Positions 1-9,100 of a stretch of 45,000 bases of DNA are shown one piece after another (the stretch's first letter is position 1; every line of letters starts with the position of its first letter). This DNA is from Prorocentrum cordatum (Eukaryota > Sar > Dinophyceae > Prorocentrales > Prorocentraceae): positions 399,402 to 444,401 of the forward strand of contig CAUYUJ010016349.1 in NCBI GenBank assembly GCA_963575745.1, given 5' to 3'. The notes below the pieces were generated by a model, which had not been told where the DNA came from, made no database searches, and worked only from the letters and a program-made list of their open reading frames with translations. The position numbers and the translations under genes were made by a program.

Positions 1-306
1 TCATTCTTGGATGCCGGGGAAACGTACGACTCGAGCAAGCCGGGACTCGGGTTAGCCGACGCCTTTCGACGGGCGCGTTCCGGGTTTTGACGGTCGGGTG
101 CTCGTGGGATGCTTGCAACGGGAGTTCGCGTCAACTTTAGAATGCGATCGCGTCATTTCCATGACGGCAGGCCAACCCGAGCCTCCCGAGCCCGAGTCTT
201 ATTCCGGGGCGGGACCCTATCCATGACCATCGCCTGGAGGATCGATCTCCGCTGACCTCCACGGGCGGTGGATCTGTATGCACTCGAGCCCCTGGGGGGC
301 AACATG
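1..306. other. Unassigned flanking DNA
   Basis: I see no gene here. The sequence is GC-rich and non-repetitive by eye, and open frames are short. A copy of the word GGCGGTGGAT near 264-273 resembles the termini of the foldback element that follows, so part of this stretch may belong to an older copy of it. Confidence 0.4.
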
Positions 307-506
307 TATCCATATCCACCGCCCGCTGGGGCACCAGGGCGTCGGTTCCCAGGCTCGGCGGCTCAGAGATGGGGTCCTGAGGGATGGGATCTTAAGGACG
401 AGGTGCCTCAAGCAATGTAAATTCACCCTTGGATCCCTTCCCATCATTAGGACCCCATCCCTCAGGACCCCATCTTCGAACCACCGACAAGCGGTGGATA
501 TGGATA
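307..506. repeat. 200-bp foldback element
   Basis: The ends are a perfect 16-bp inverted repeat, TATCCATATCCACCGC at 307-322 and its complement at 491-506. A second perfect 22-bp inverted pair lies inside (367-388 with 454-475, core GGGGTCCTGAGGGATGGG). The two arms run in the same order, so the whole 200 bp can fold into one interrupted hairpin. This is the form of a foldback transposon or MITE. No target-site duplication is obvious and no second copy was found in the window. Confidence 0.65.
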
Positions 507-524
507 AGTCACCGCCTCGTACCT

Positions 525-596
525 ACGTCTCCCCGAGGACGTCTTTCAGCAGCTGCGCCTTGGCGGGAGCGATCCAGGGGTGCTCGACTCCCCTTC
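525..596 (+). repeat. Left copy of LINE-flanking 65-bp block
   Basis: This block (starting ACGTCTCCCCGAGGACGTCT) recurs in the same orientation at 11,976-12,044. Over the first 54 bases I count about 7 differences. Both copies touch a long (TCC)n tract, but on opposite sides: the tract follows this copy and precedes the other. The simplest reading is a pre-existing tandem array of block plus (TCC)n that the LINE split. It is too diverged for a recent target-site duplication. Confidence 0.6.
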
Positions 597-696
597 CCCC
601 TCCCCCTCCCCCTTTTCCTCCCCCTCCTCCTCCTCCTCTTCCTCTTCCTCCTCCTCCTCCTCCTCCTCCTCCTCCTCCTCCTCCTCCTCCTCCTCC
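597..696 (+). repeat. (TCC)n polypyrimidine tract, left of LINE
   Basis: Nearly pure C/T: a CCCCCT/CCTTTT prelude followed by uninterrupted TCC repeats up to 696. It directly abuts the relict spliced leader at 697. It could serve as the pyrimidine tract for trans-splicing at the AG that ends the leader. Long glutamate, arginine or leucine frames through it are repeat artefacts. Confidence 0.9.
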
Positions 697-717
697 CCGT
701 AGCCATTTTGGCTCAAG
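697..717 (+). other. Relict dinoflagellate spliced leader (DinoSL)
   Basis: The bases CCGTAGCCATTTTGGCTCAA plus a final G match the conserved 22-nt dinoflagellate trans-spliced leader exactly from its second nucleotide. The variable first base is a C here, from the TCC tract. DNA copies of the leader are known in dinoflagellates from reinsertion of reverse-transcribed, trans-spliced mRNAs. Here it marks the 5' terminus of the LINE, so the copy was made from a full-length mature transcript. The final AG could be reused as a trans-splice acceptor. Confidence 0.92.
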
Positions 718-821
718 ATGGCGACCTGGGGGGCTGTCCAGCCTCCAGGCCGAAGGGAGACCTCTGGACCGAGGACAGTTCCCAGACGGGCGTCGGGCGC
801 GCGCGCGGCACTGCTGCAGCC

Positions 822-1892
822 ATGGGGAGTGGCAGCGGCGGGCGCGGGGCGGGCAGCGCCTGGTCGGGGACCCCGAATCGCCAGAGATTGCCCCCGTGGA
901 AGAGGAGCAGCAGTGGCAGTCGCCCTCCTCGCAGCAGCTACGTGGTGTGTGACGGGTGCAGCAGATGGCGCTACTGCAAGAACATCACCAGCAGGGGCGA
1001 CCTTTGCATCTGCGGCAAGAATCTCGCCTGCCTCGTCCCTGACGGACACGTCTTCCGTGACGAGGATGGTGGGTGGGTGGCAGCACAGCCCCAAGGAGGA
1101 ACTTCGCCCAGGATCAGCTGGGCAGATGGTTGGCAGCCAGGAGGTGGTGCAGGCGGGAAAGGGCAAGGAGGCCAACGCCAGCCACCACCTCACGACACGA
1201 CCGCCGATCTCAAGGCCGCAGCTGCAGCAGCATACGGCAAGCTCAGCAAGGACGACCCGCTCAAGCAGCACTACGAGGCCCTCTGGCCAGAGCTCGCCGC
1301 AGCTAAGCCACCAGCAGATCAACCAGTCGTTGGATTCAAGGCAGTGGAGGCAGCAGCTCGACGCTTGGACAAACTCCAGAAGAAGGTACGATCGGCAGGG
1401 GAGCAAGTGGAGAGTGCCCAGCAGTACTTGGCTGAGAGTGAACGCAAGCTTCGTGAAGCTATGGAAGCATCCATTGCAGCAGAAGATGAGTTCGACAAGC
1501 TCAAGGCCACAGTCGGCAAGCAAGAGGTACCAGCCGAACCCGCAGCCGAAAAGCCAACGCTGGCAGCCCTCCTGGAGCAGTTCGAGCACGAGCCTGACGA
1601 CTTCCACAAGTGGTCCGAGCCAGACAAGGAGGTCTGGCGAGCTGCAAAGGCCAAGGGTGAGCGCATGGCCCAGACGGTCAAGGAGCACGAGGAGGAGACG
1701 GCGAAGCACCTGCGACTTCTGGAGGAAGAGACGGCCAGGCACCAGGAGCAGCTGCGCCAGCTCGAGCAGGCCCGCACCAAGCGCTTGTCAAAGAGCGGAG
1801 AGCAAGACCCAGAAGCAGCAGATGCCCCACCAGGCAAGCGTGTCTGCGCTGCCAGCCCAGCCCCATCAGCGAGGAGCCACCACAGGCGCTGA
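822..1892 (+). CDS. LINE ORF1 protein (Cys-rich motif plus coiled coil)
   Basis: Presumed nucleic-acid-binding protein of the retrotransposon particle. The frame is open further upstream, but only because it reads through the TCC tract. The first in-frame ATG downstream of the leader is at 822, giving about 105 nt of 5' UTR and 356 residues. Near the N-terminus a cysteine cluster (C43, C46, C52, C62, C64, with WRYC between) looks zinc-binding. Residues from about 140 to 320 are rich in Glu, Lys, Gln and Ala with heptad-like spacing (RLDKLQKKV, EETAKHLRLLEEE), typical of a coiled coil. The end is uncertain: the next frame continues with similar coiled-coil sequence to 2100, so a +1 shift near 1800-1890 may extend the protein. 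No family name can be assigned from sequence alone. Confidence 0.7.
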   Translation: MGSGSGGRGAGSAWSGTPNRQRLPPWKRSSSGSRPPRSSYVVCDGCSRWRYCKNITSRGDLCICGKNLACLVPDGHVFRDEDGGWVAAQPQGGTSPRISWADGWQPGGGAGGKGQGGQRQPPPHDTTADLKAAAAAAYGKLSKDDPLKQHYEALWPELAAAKPPADQPVVGFKAVEAAARRLDKLQKKVRSAGEQVESAQQYLAESERKLREAMEASIAAEDEFDKLKATVGKQEVPAEPAAEKPTLAALLEQFEHEPDDFHKWSEPDKEVWRAAKAKGERMAQTVKEHEEETAKHLRLLEEETARHQEQLRQLEQARTKRLSKSGEQDPEAADAPPGKRVCAASPAPSARSHHRR

Positions 1893-2100
1893 GGCAGCAG
1901 GGTCAGCTGCTGCGGCTGCGCCTAACGGCGCCGCGGCAGCTGCCCAACCAGAAGCGGGTGCAGCAGAACATGACAAAGCAGAGGAACGCCGAGCTAGAGT
2001 GGAGGCCCACATCCAGGAGGCGCGAGAGAAGGTCTCGCAGGCCAGGCGCGCCGAGACAGTCGTCGACGCAGAAGGGCAAGGTGACCACTCAGCAGGGTAG
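1879..2100 (+). CDS. Possible ORF1 C-terminal extension in +1 frame
   Basis: After ORF1 stops at 1892, the +1 frame reads an Ala-rich linker and then a charged helix (EERRARVEAHIQEAREK) that looks like ORF1 coiled coil rather than random translation. It ends at a stop at 2100. It overlaps the first 143 nt of the endonuclease frame. Either ORF1 naturally uses a +1 shift, or a one-base change broke an originally longer ORF1. There is no independent start codon of obvious merit. Confidence 0.4.
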   Translation, partial: TTGAEAAGSAAAAAPNGAAAAAQPEAGAAEHDKAEERRARVEAHIQEAREKVSQARRAETVVDAEGQGDHSAG

Positions 2101-2905
2101 CCGCCCCAAGGCGAGCACGAAGAAGGCTCGCCGCCCTTACCACATCGACTTCTTCAATGTCACGACCTGGGGCCCCCAGGCACAGGGCTACCTCGTGGAG
2201 ATCAACGACACCAAGGACAGGGACATCATCGGCATCGCGGAGCACCACCTCCGCCAGCCTGCGCAGATAGGCAAGGCAAGAGCGGCGCTCAGGAGGAAAG
2301 GCATGCACAGCTACTGGACCAAGGCACGGCCAGGAGAAGGAGAAGGCACTCGTGGAGGAACGTGTGCCATAACGCGAGGATCCTTGGACGTCCAGGACAG
2401 GATCGCGGGCTTCGACGAGCACTACCTGCACGAGGACGGCAGCGACGTCACGGTGGTGATCTCCAACCTGCACAAGGTCCGCTTCGCAGTGGCCTTCGTC
2501 TACCTCGAGTGTGGGACGGGCTTCGGAGAGAGGAACGTCGACATCCTCTGCGACCTGCGGGAAAAGATGGCCGTCTGGGGAGGGCCATGGGCAGCGCTTG
2601 GGGATTTCAACATGACGCCGTCGGAGCTCAACAACAGCATCTGGCCCAGGGTGCTGAATGCTCAAGTAGCAGCGGCGGAGGATGGCGCCCCCACGTGCTT
2701 CCCAGCAGGAGGCGAAGCCAGGTGCATCGATTTCGCGCTGATCTCGCAGGGCCTGGCGCCGTATTTTGACCAGCTAGAGCTGCTCAGGACCGTTCCGTGG
2801 AAGCCGCACATTGGCATCCGCTTGAAGCTGAGAGGGCGGCCTCTAAAGCTCAAGGGCAGGGTACTTCGCAGGCCGGCAGCCATAAAGCCACCAGTCGCAG
2901 TTTAA
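1958..2905 (+). CDS. LINE ORF2, APE-type endonuclease segment
   Basis: Endonuclease/exonuclease/phosphatase-fold nuclease, expected to nick target DNA to prime reverse transcription. The hallmark residues are all present in order: N67 in FFNVTTWG, E95 in GIAEHH, D216 and N218 in GDFNMTPSE, D258 in CIDFALIS, and H284 in KPHIGI where the family usually has a DH pair. The first 60 residues are basic. The ATG at 1958 is the first after ORF1. The segment ends at a TAA (2903-2905). The same frame resumes with ATG three bases later at 2909 and leads straight into the RT polyprotein, so this stop is internal to what should be one ORF2. Confidence 0.82.
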   Translation: MQQNMTKQRNAELEWRPTSRRRERRSRRPGAPRQSSTQKGKVTTQQGSRPKASTKKARRPYHIDFFNVTTWGPQAQGYLVEINDTKDRDIIGIAEHHLRQPAQIGKARAALRRKGMHSYWTKARPGEGEGTRGGTCAITRGSLDVQDRIAGFDEHYLHEDGSDVTVVISNLHKVRFAVAFVYLECGTGFGERNVDILCDLREKMAVWGGPWAALGDFNMTPSELNNSIWPRVLNAQVAAAEDGAPTCFPAGGEARCIDFALISQGLAPYFDQLELLRTVPWKPHIGIRLKLRGRPLKLKGRVLRRPAAIKPPVAV

Positions 2906-2908
2906 AGA

Positions 2909-5900
2909 ATGCCGAAGTCCAGAGCTTCTTGCAGGCGAGCGGCGCGAGGAGGCCAGGAGGCCATGCGCCGACGTCAGCAAGCGTCGGCAGAGGCAGGATG
3001 CGACCAGGAAGGAAACGACATGGAGCCAGTGCCGCAGCTGTACTACGACAAGGAGGTCCAGCACGTCATCCCTGACGAGCTGTGGCAGGCCACCTCCGAG
3101 AGGGTCAGCTTGCGTGTCTACGACGAGTTGCCCCAGCACTTGCAGCGCACTGTCGTCGGCAAGATGATGGAGCGGGACATGCTGGATCTGGGGCAACAGT
3201 ACGACCACTTCGCTAGCACACTCGAGCTCAGCCTGTGCGAGAGCATCGGCATCCCAGAGGAAGATCGAGGACGTCATCTCGGGCACAGCAGGCCCCCGAG
3301 CTACAAGAGCGTGAGCATCAAGGACACCGTCACCTCTACGCCATGGGCAGGGGTTGAAAGGAAGATCCATGCGTGGTGGGCGGAGATCTCCTCCTTGGTG
3401 CGGCAGCTCTCGCACCGCGACGCCCGAGCGCAGGAGGCAGCGGCAAGTCGACCGGGCAAGACCCAAGCACGCCCCGATGAGGACTCGGGAGGAGGACAGG
3501 GCCCGTTGGAGCTGGAGCGTGGCCCCGTCATTTCGGGCAGCCAGGAAGGCCACGAAGAAGGCGACCCTGCGCCAGCCTTGAGCCCATCGAAGAGCTCGGG
3601 AGGAAGCTCGGTGGAACGCTCCCCCACCGAGCGGGGCAAGGGCCCCCCCGAGCTGCAGCAGCGGAGCGCAGGCAGTGGAGGCGCAGCAGGAGGCGCCCCA
3701 TACCTCCACGTGGGGCATACCCACAGCACCGCAGACAGCTGCCCAGAAGGGATGCAGAGGGGTGCCCTTCCCCCACCAGCAGGGCGCAACACCATGGACA
3801 TCCAAGATCACGACCCCTTCGAGGATGAGGAGGAGTACTTGGAGTACCGCCAGGAGATCGCAGACCAGGAAAACAGCGATGGGTACCACCAATACATCGA
3901 GGGGCAGCAGGCCAGCCTCGAGTCCAGCCAGACCGCTCGCCGTCGAGCAGCTGGACCTGTTTCTCACCCACCAGCAGGACGCAGCACCATGGACGACCAA
4001 GACCACGACCCCTTCGAGGAAGAGGAGGACCGCTTCCAGAACCGCCAGGAGACCGCAGACCAGGAGGACTGCGATGGGTACCGCCAGCGTGTCGAGGGGC
4101 AGCTGGATGGCAACGGCAACGGCCAGACCGCACGTCGTCAGGCAGCTGGATCTGGTGAAACCGCCCCAGGTGACACGCACTGCTCACCTCCTCAGCTAGC
4201 TGGCACTCTGGAGGCAGAGGGTACCGATCACCTGAGGAGTCAGAACCAAGCGCCGCCAAGTCCAGAGGCAGAGGAGCAACGAGATATGGGCCTGCCCCCT
4301 ACAGACCCCTGGAATGACGACCAACACCAGCGGGAGCGGGAAGACTACGTGGCCATGAGAGACGACCTGGAGTACTGGGCGGCCATCTGGATGGATAACT
4401 TGGTGCAGCTCCCCACGGACAACAGCAACTGGATGCAGATCTGCGTGCCGTTCCTGGAGACCATCCTGGGAGGCGGAGGCAACAATGGCATGGTGAGACT
4501 GCTCAGACGTTGGTACCAGCAGGCTGGCCTCAGCCACATCATCAGGGACCTCTGCGAGCGAGCATGGAGACATGCAGAACCACGACGCCGAGGCTTTCTC
4601 CAAGGACTTGCGCGAGAGGTGCCGACGAGGAGGCACGAATTGGAAATGATGCGCTGGAGGGAGCTCGCAAACCTGAGGAGGTTCATGCGAGAAGTCATAG
4701 GCGAAAGAGCACCAGAAGGAGCAGCGCGAAGACAACTGCATGATGCTCCAGGTACAGGCAGTGGCCAGAGTAGCCGCCGAGAGCAGCAGATCTGCACCCT
4801 CAGTGGCCGTCAGACGCAGCAGCAGATCAACACAAGACAGCAGCTAGTGCAGCAGCTCAACCAGCCTGACCCAGGCAGGCTGAACGAAGAAGGTGCAGCC
4901 AAGGACCAGCAGCAGGCCCTCCTCGCAGACCTGCACGCCATAGCAGAGGGCGCCCTCGTGGACCCAGGGACGATCAGCAGGGTAGCAGAGGAGGTAAAGA
5001 GCAAGGCCAAGCTACTCACAAAGGCGGTGAAGAAGGCGTACATCCACTGGGTGCATGACGCCACGGCTGGCAGTGCGAAGATGGCCCACGCCTACACCAA
5101 AGCAGCAGAGCGCAGCCATCTGGAGGACATCCTAGAGCACGAGGGCCAGGTCACCAACCACCCGCAGCAGCTGGTGGATTTGCGCAAAGAAGCATGGCAA
5201 CGCAGGTGGACACGAGATGCGCAGAAGGCCGAGAGGATCCAAGAGGCGCTGGCCAAGCTGAGGCAGGCTGCCCTGGCCCAAGAGAATGCCCTCGAGCCCA
5301 TCAGCAAGGACATCATAGGCTCCATCATCCAGCACCTGAAGAGCAATGCAGGCCAAGGAGCGGACTGGTGGAGGGCTCCAGAGCTCAAGGCCATGGGAGC
5401 CCAGGGGCTGGAAGATTTCGTGCAGTGCCTGACCAGCTGTGAGCAACGGACAGCCTGGCCGTGGCAATTCTACCTGGTGTTGGAGCTGCTGCTGGGTAAG
5501 AAGCCAGGGATCGGGGGAGAGCGCCCCATCGGCCTCATGCCCATGCCGTACCGTATCTGGAGCGCAGCCAGGAGGCCCATAGTAGCCACCTGGAGCAAGG
5601 CAGCGGCGGGCTTCTGGGATACGGCAGTAGCTGGCTCCTCAGCGCTACGAGTGGCAATGCACAGACTTATGAGGGCAGAAGCCGCCACGGAGATGGGCTT
5701 TCATGCAGCAGGAGTGTTCTACGACGCGGCAAACTTCTACGACAACATAGGCCTCGACCAGCTGATCGGGAAGGCCAGTGCCCTCCAGTACCCGTTGCTG
5801 CCGCTGGCAATGGCCGTGCAGATGCACCTTGCGCCCAGGGCCATCATGGCCCACAGCCTCTTCTCGGACATCTTTGAGCCTGCCAACAGCATGGTAGCAG

Positions 5901-6148
5901 GCTGTGGCCAAGCGGTAGACCTCACCGGACCGCTCTTGTATGGTATCCTGGAAGCAGCGCACAGGCACCATATCTTCGTCGTCATGCAGCAGTACCTGGA
6001 CGACTTGGCCCTGCAGGTAGAGGGCGCGCGGCGGCAGGTCATTGACCAGATCAAGCACGTGGCGGCGCTGGTGCACGATGGTTTCAAGCAGCTCGCGATC
6101 CCCATCTCAGTCAAGACGGCAGTGGTGGCCTCGGACAAGGACCTCCAG
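2909..6148 (+). CDS. LINE ORF2, linker and reverse transcriptase segment
   Basis: Same frame as the endonuclease. Residues 1-150 are unassigned. Then come two acidic repeats (around 3775-4150, with HDPFEDEEE and HDPFEEEED), the first copy of a novel CVP...CxxxW domain (about 4350-4700) and a helical Gln/Ala/Lys-rich region. The reverse transcriptase follows: GGERPIGLMPMPYRIW (around residue 868), motif A with D939 in FYDAANFYDNI, a motif-B-like AGCGQAVDLTGPLLYG, and motif C as YLDD (residues 1029-1032) instead of the usual YADD. Homology leaves this frame at 6148 and continues one base later in the +1 frame. The frame stays open to 6754, but that tail is out of phase and Pro/Gly-rich. The catalytic aspartates are intact. 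Confidence 0.82.
3749..4150 (+). repeat. Acidic coding repeats within ORF2
   Basis: Two adjacent units, each a PPAGR-(N/S)TMD start followed by HDPFE acidic stretches and a DGY-containing end (about 190 bp per unit). A third, truncated relative lies at 9769-9960. The first 50 bases here (beginning at GGGATGCAGAGGGGTGCCC) are nearly identical to 9769-9820, six kilobases away in the same polyprotein. Confidence 0.75.
4350..4700 (+). other. Novel CVP...CxxxW domain, copy 1
   Basis: Pattern: NWMQ-I-CVP, then 34 residues to LCERAW, then an Arg-rich helix (EPRRRGFLQGL). It is the same pattern as copies 2 and 3 after the RNase H domain. I do not recognise the domain. It lies between the acidic repeats and the RT. 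Confidence 0.65.
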
Positions 6149-6149
6149 G

Positions 6150-9100
6150 CAAGAAGTCGCCAGCATCCTGGACAGCCTGGGCACCCCCAACAAGCACCCA
6201 GGGGTAGTGCGCGACCTCGGCGTGGACACCAGCCTTGGGAAGCAACTGCGGCGACCCACCCATGCCGCGCGCCAGGCCAAGGCCAAGCAGAGGGTGGCCA
6301 AGCTCAGGGACCTGGCGAAGACGGACGCCAGAGGCGCGGCAAAGGTCTATGCAGCAGGTGCCTACTGCCAGCAGGCTTGGGACTTACCAGCGCACGGCAT
6401 CACGCCCACGGAGGCGAAGTTGGTCAGGGCAACGGAGGCAGCGCTCCTCACAGGCGGACACAAGGCTGGACGCTGCACGTCCACCATCCTCCTGATCCAG
6501 AGGGGTATGCAAGAGGCAGTAACCCGAGCCATCGGCGACCAGATCAAGCAGTTCTGGCTCACCGTAGTCGACCACCCGACGGAGCTCAAGAGGTACCAGA
6601 GGGGCTGGCTCCTGCTCTACGCCAAGCTGGGCGCCCTGGAACCCAACCGCAGGTGGCAGCAGGTCAAGGGGCCCATGGCAGGGGTCATTGTGCAGTTGCT
6701 TGGGTTAGGCTGGATACCGCGACGCCTGGACAGCTGGATCAGCCCAGCAGGTGACGAGTGGGCCTACAAGCCAGATGACATTCCCCACTTCGGCGCGCTC
6801 CTGCATGAGGTCCAGCAGAGCGCGCAGCAGCAGCTCTGGCAGCAGGCAGCTGGTCATCGCAGTGGAGAAGGACTTCAGGCTGGAGGCGACCTCTATCAGC
6901 TGCAGCGCCACCTGAGAAGAAGGAGGCGTAAAGGACAGCATGCAGAGGCAGCAATGCTGGAGACCATAGCGGTGGCAGGCATCTGGACCAGGGAGCGTCG
7001 CAGGGCGGCCAACCTCAACCAAGAAGGCGATGACACCTGCGCGAGATGCGGCGAGGCGATAGAGACAGAGGAACACCGCTACTACGCCTGCCCTGCCAAC
7101 GCAGAAATAGGGCACAGCAATGACACCGACCTGGCGAAGAAGGCGAAGGACGCGCTGGACCAGCGGCAGGACCTGCATTTCTGGCTCCGAGGCATCCCGC
7201 CAGCGGCCTGGGCAGCCAAGGTCGACCCAGACGAGGACGCGGCGAAGGCGGCGCAGATCTTCTGCACCAGTGAAGAGGCACAAGCTGCAGCCCAGTCAGG
7301 GCACAAGGTGCGAGCAGACTATGTTTTTACGGACGGCTCAGGTGGTGCAGGGGAAACGGCCAGGGACCCCCGCCTCAGACGCTGCGGCTGGGCAGTGGTG
7401 GCATTCAGGTTCGATGAACAAGGGCGTCCGCAGGAAGTGGCTGCCTGGTACGGCACAATCAGGGCACCGCACACGGTGCCACGGGCAGAGCTCACCGCCA
7501 TGAGCAAAGCCATCGGCTACACCACGGCGGCGACAGCCACGGGGCTAAACATAGTCAGCGGTTGCAAATACGCCCTGGACGCACTCAAGCAGATCCAGGA
7601 CCCTGAGGATCTGGACTACAGGAGCACGAACTACGACCTCTGGCTCCAGACGAAGCAGCAGCTACAGAACAGCACGGACACCATCATGGGCCACCACATC
7701 CCGAGCCACCTTACTGAGCACCCAACAGAGCTGGAGAGGTGGAATGGCCCCACCTGGTGGGTCATAGGTAACGAGATGGCGGATAAGTGCGCAGGCTGGG
7801 GGGCGGAGCACGGAGCACTGGATCCAGCTATCATCGTGCAGCAGCAGATCAGAGACCAGATCACCATGGCGGTGCAGAACAGGCTGCTGGCCATCAACAT
7901 GGCGGTGATGGTGGAGGACCCCAACAAGGCCCCTCAGCGTCCCAAGGCCAAGCGGCGAAAGCCGCAGACGGCGAGGGACAGGGCAGCCCAGCAGGGACAC
8001 GACCTGCGAAAACTACATCCGCGATGGTGGTGTGCAACGTGCCGCAGTGGCCCAGCCAAAGGACAAAGCATCAGAGACTGGTTGGCAGAGACGGGAAAAT
8101 GCCTCGGGAAGTACGGCGGCCACCAGGACCAGCACGGCAACGTCAGGCTCGACTTCAAGGCGGTGCAGATCGGCACGCAGGTGGTGCACGGCTCCCACAA
8201 GACGCAGTACACCCATGGCTGGCTCTGGTGCGAGAAATGTGGCGGCACTAGCTACCTTGGGGACCACAAGAGCAGGATCGTGGCAGGAGTGGCAAGGAAG
8301 CTGGCAAGGCCATGTCAGCCCCCATTAGCAGCAGGGAGGCGAGTCATGGAGAATATGCAGAGGGGCAAGCTGCCTAGAGGAGCTAAGCCAGCAGCAGACC
8401 CAGCTGATGAGGGTCTCGACGAGATCACCATGCCAGGTGGCTTCAAGCTCGGCCTGAGCAGCCACGAGGCGATCGATCTGGACGGGGACAGCTCAGAGGC
8501 AGGGGACCCGCAGCCAGCTCCGCAGCAGCCGCCCAGCCATCCGTACTCTGTCGTCCACGCCAGCTTGAGGCTCGTCGACCACATGGAGGGCTACGCAGAT
8601 CTGTGGATGAACATGGTCGACCAAGAGGTCTGGGACGACATGGGCGACTGGATGGAGCACTGCGTACCGTACCTCTTGGCCATCACCAATGTGGGTGGCA
8701 GAACGGACACGCAAGAGCAGACCAGGGCCGTCACCGTGCAGGAGATCCAGCAGATAAAGGACTTCTGCGAAGAAGTCTGGCGCAACACGCACCGCACGCG
8801 ACGGAGGCTCATGACCAGGATGCTTACCCTCCCGCATGGCACATGGCAGCAGGCAGCTAGAGTGCACATGGACGCCTTCCACAACAGAAGGAACAACATC
8901 ATAGCGCACAGCATCCCCAGCAGTGAGCGCAGGCCGCTGCCGAGAACAGCGGAGGCCAGCCGAGAGTGGTCACCAGAGAACCTGGACGATGATGACTCGA
9001 CCCCAGACAGTGAAGCCCCAGAGCTGGAGGGTGAGCCGAGCAGCCAGGAGATGGAGACCATGGCGGGACCTGATCAGAGGCACGACGCCAACAGCCTGAT

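Noticed and set aside
278-1742. Frames running through the TCC tract at the LINE 5' end on both strands
   Set aside because: Poly-Pro, Leu, Glu and Arg runs come from the microsatellite. Only the frame with the Cys-rich and coiled-coil text downstream of 822 has gene-like content.
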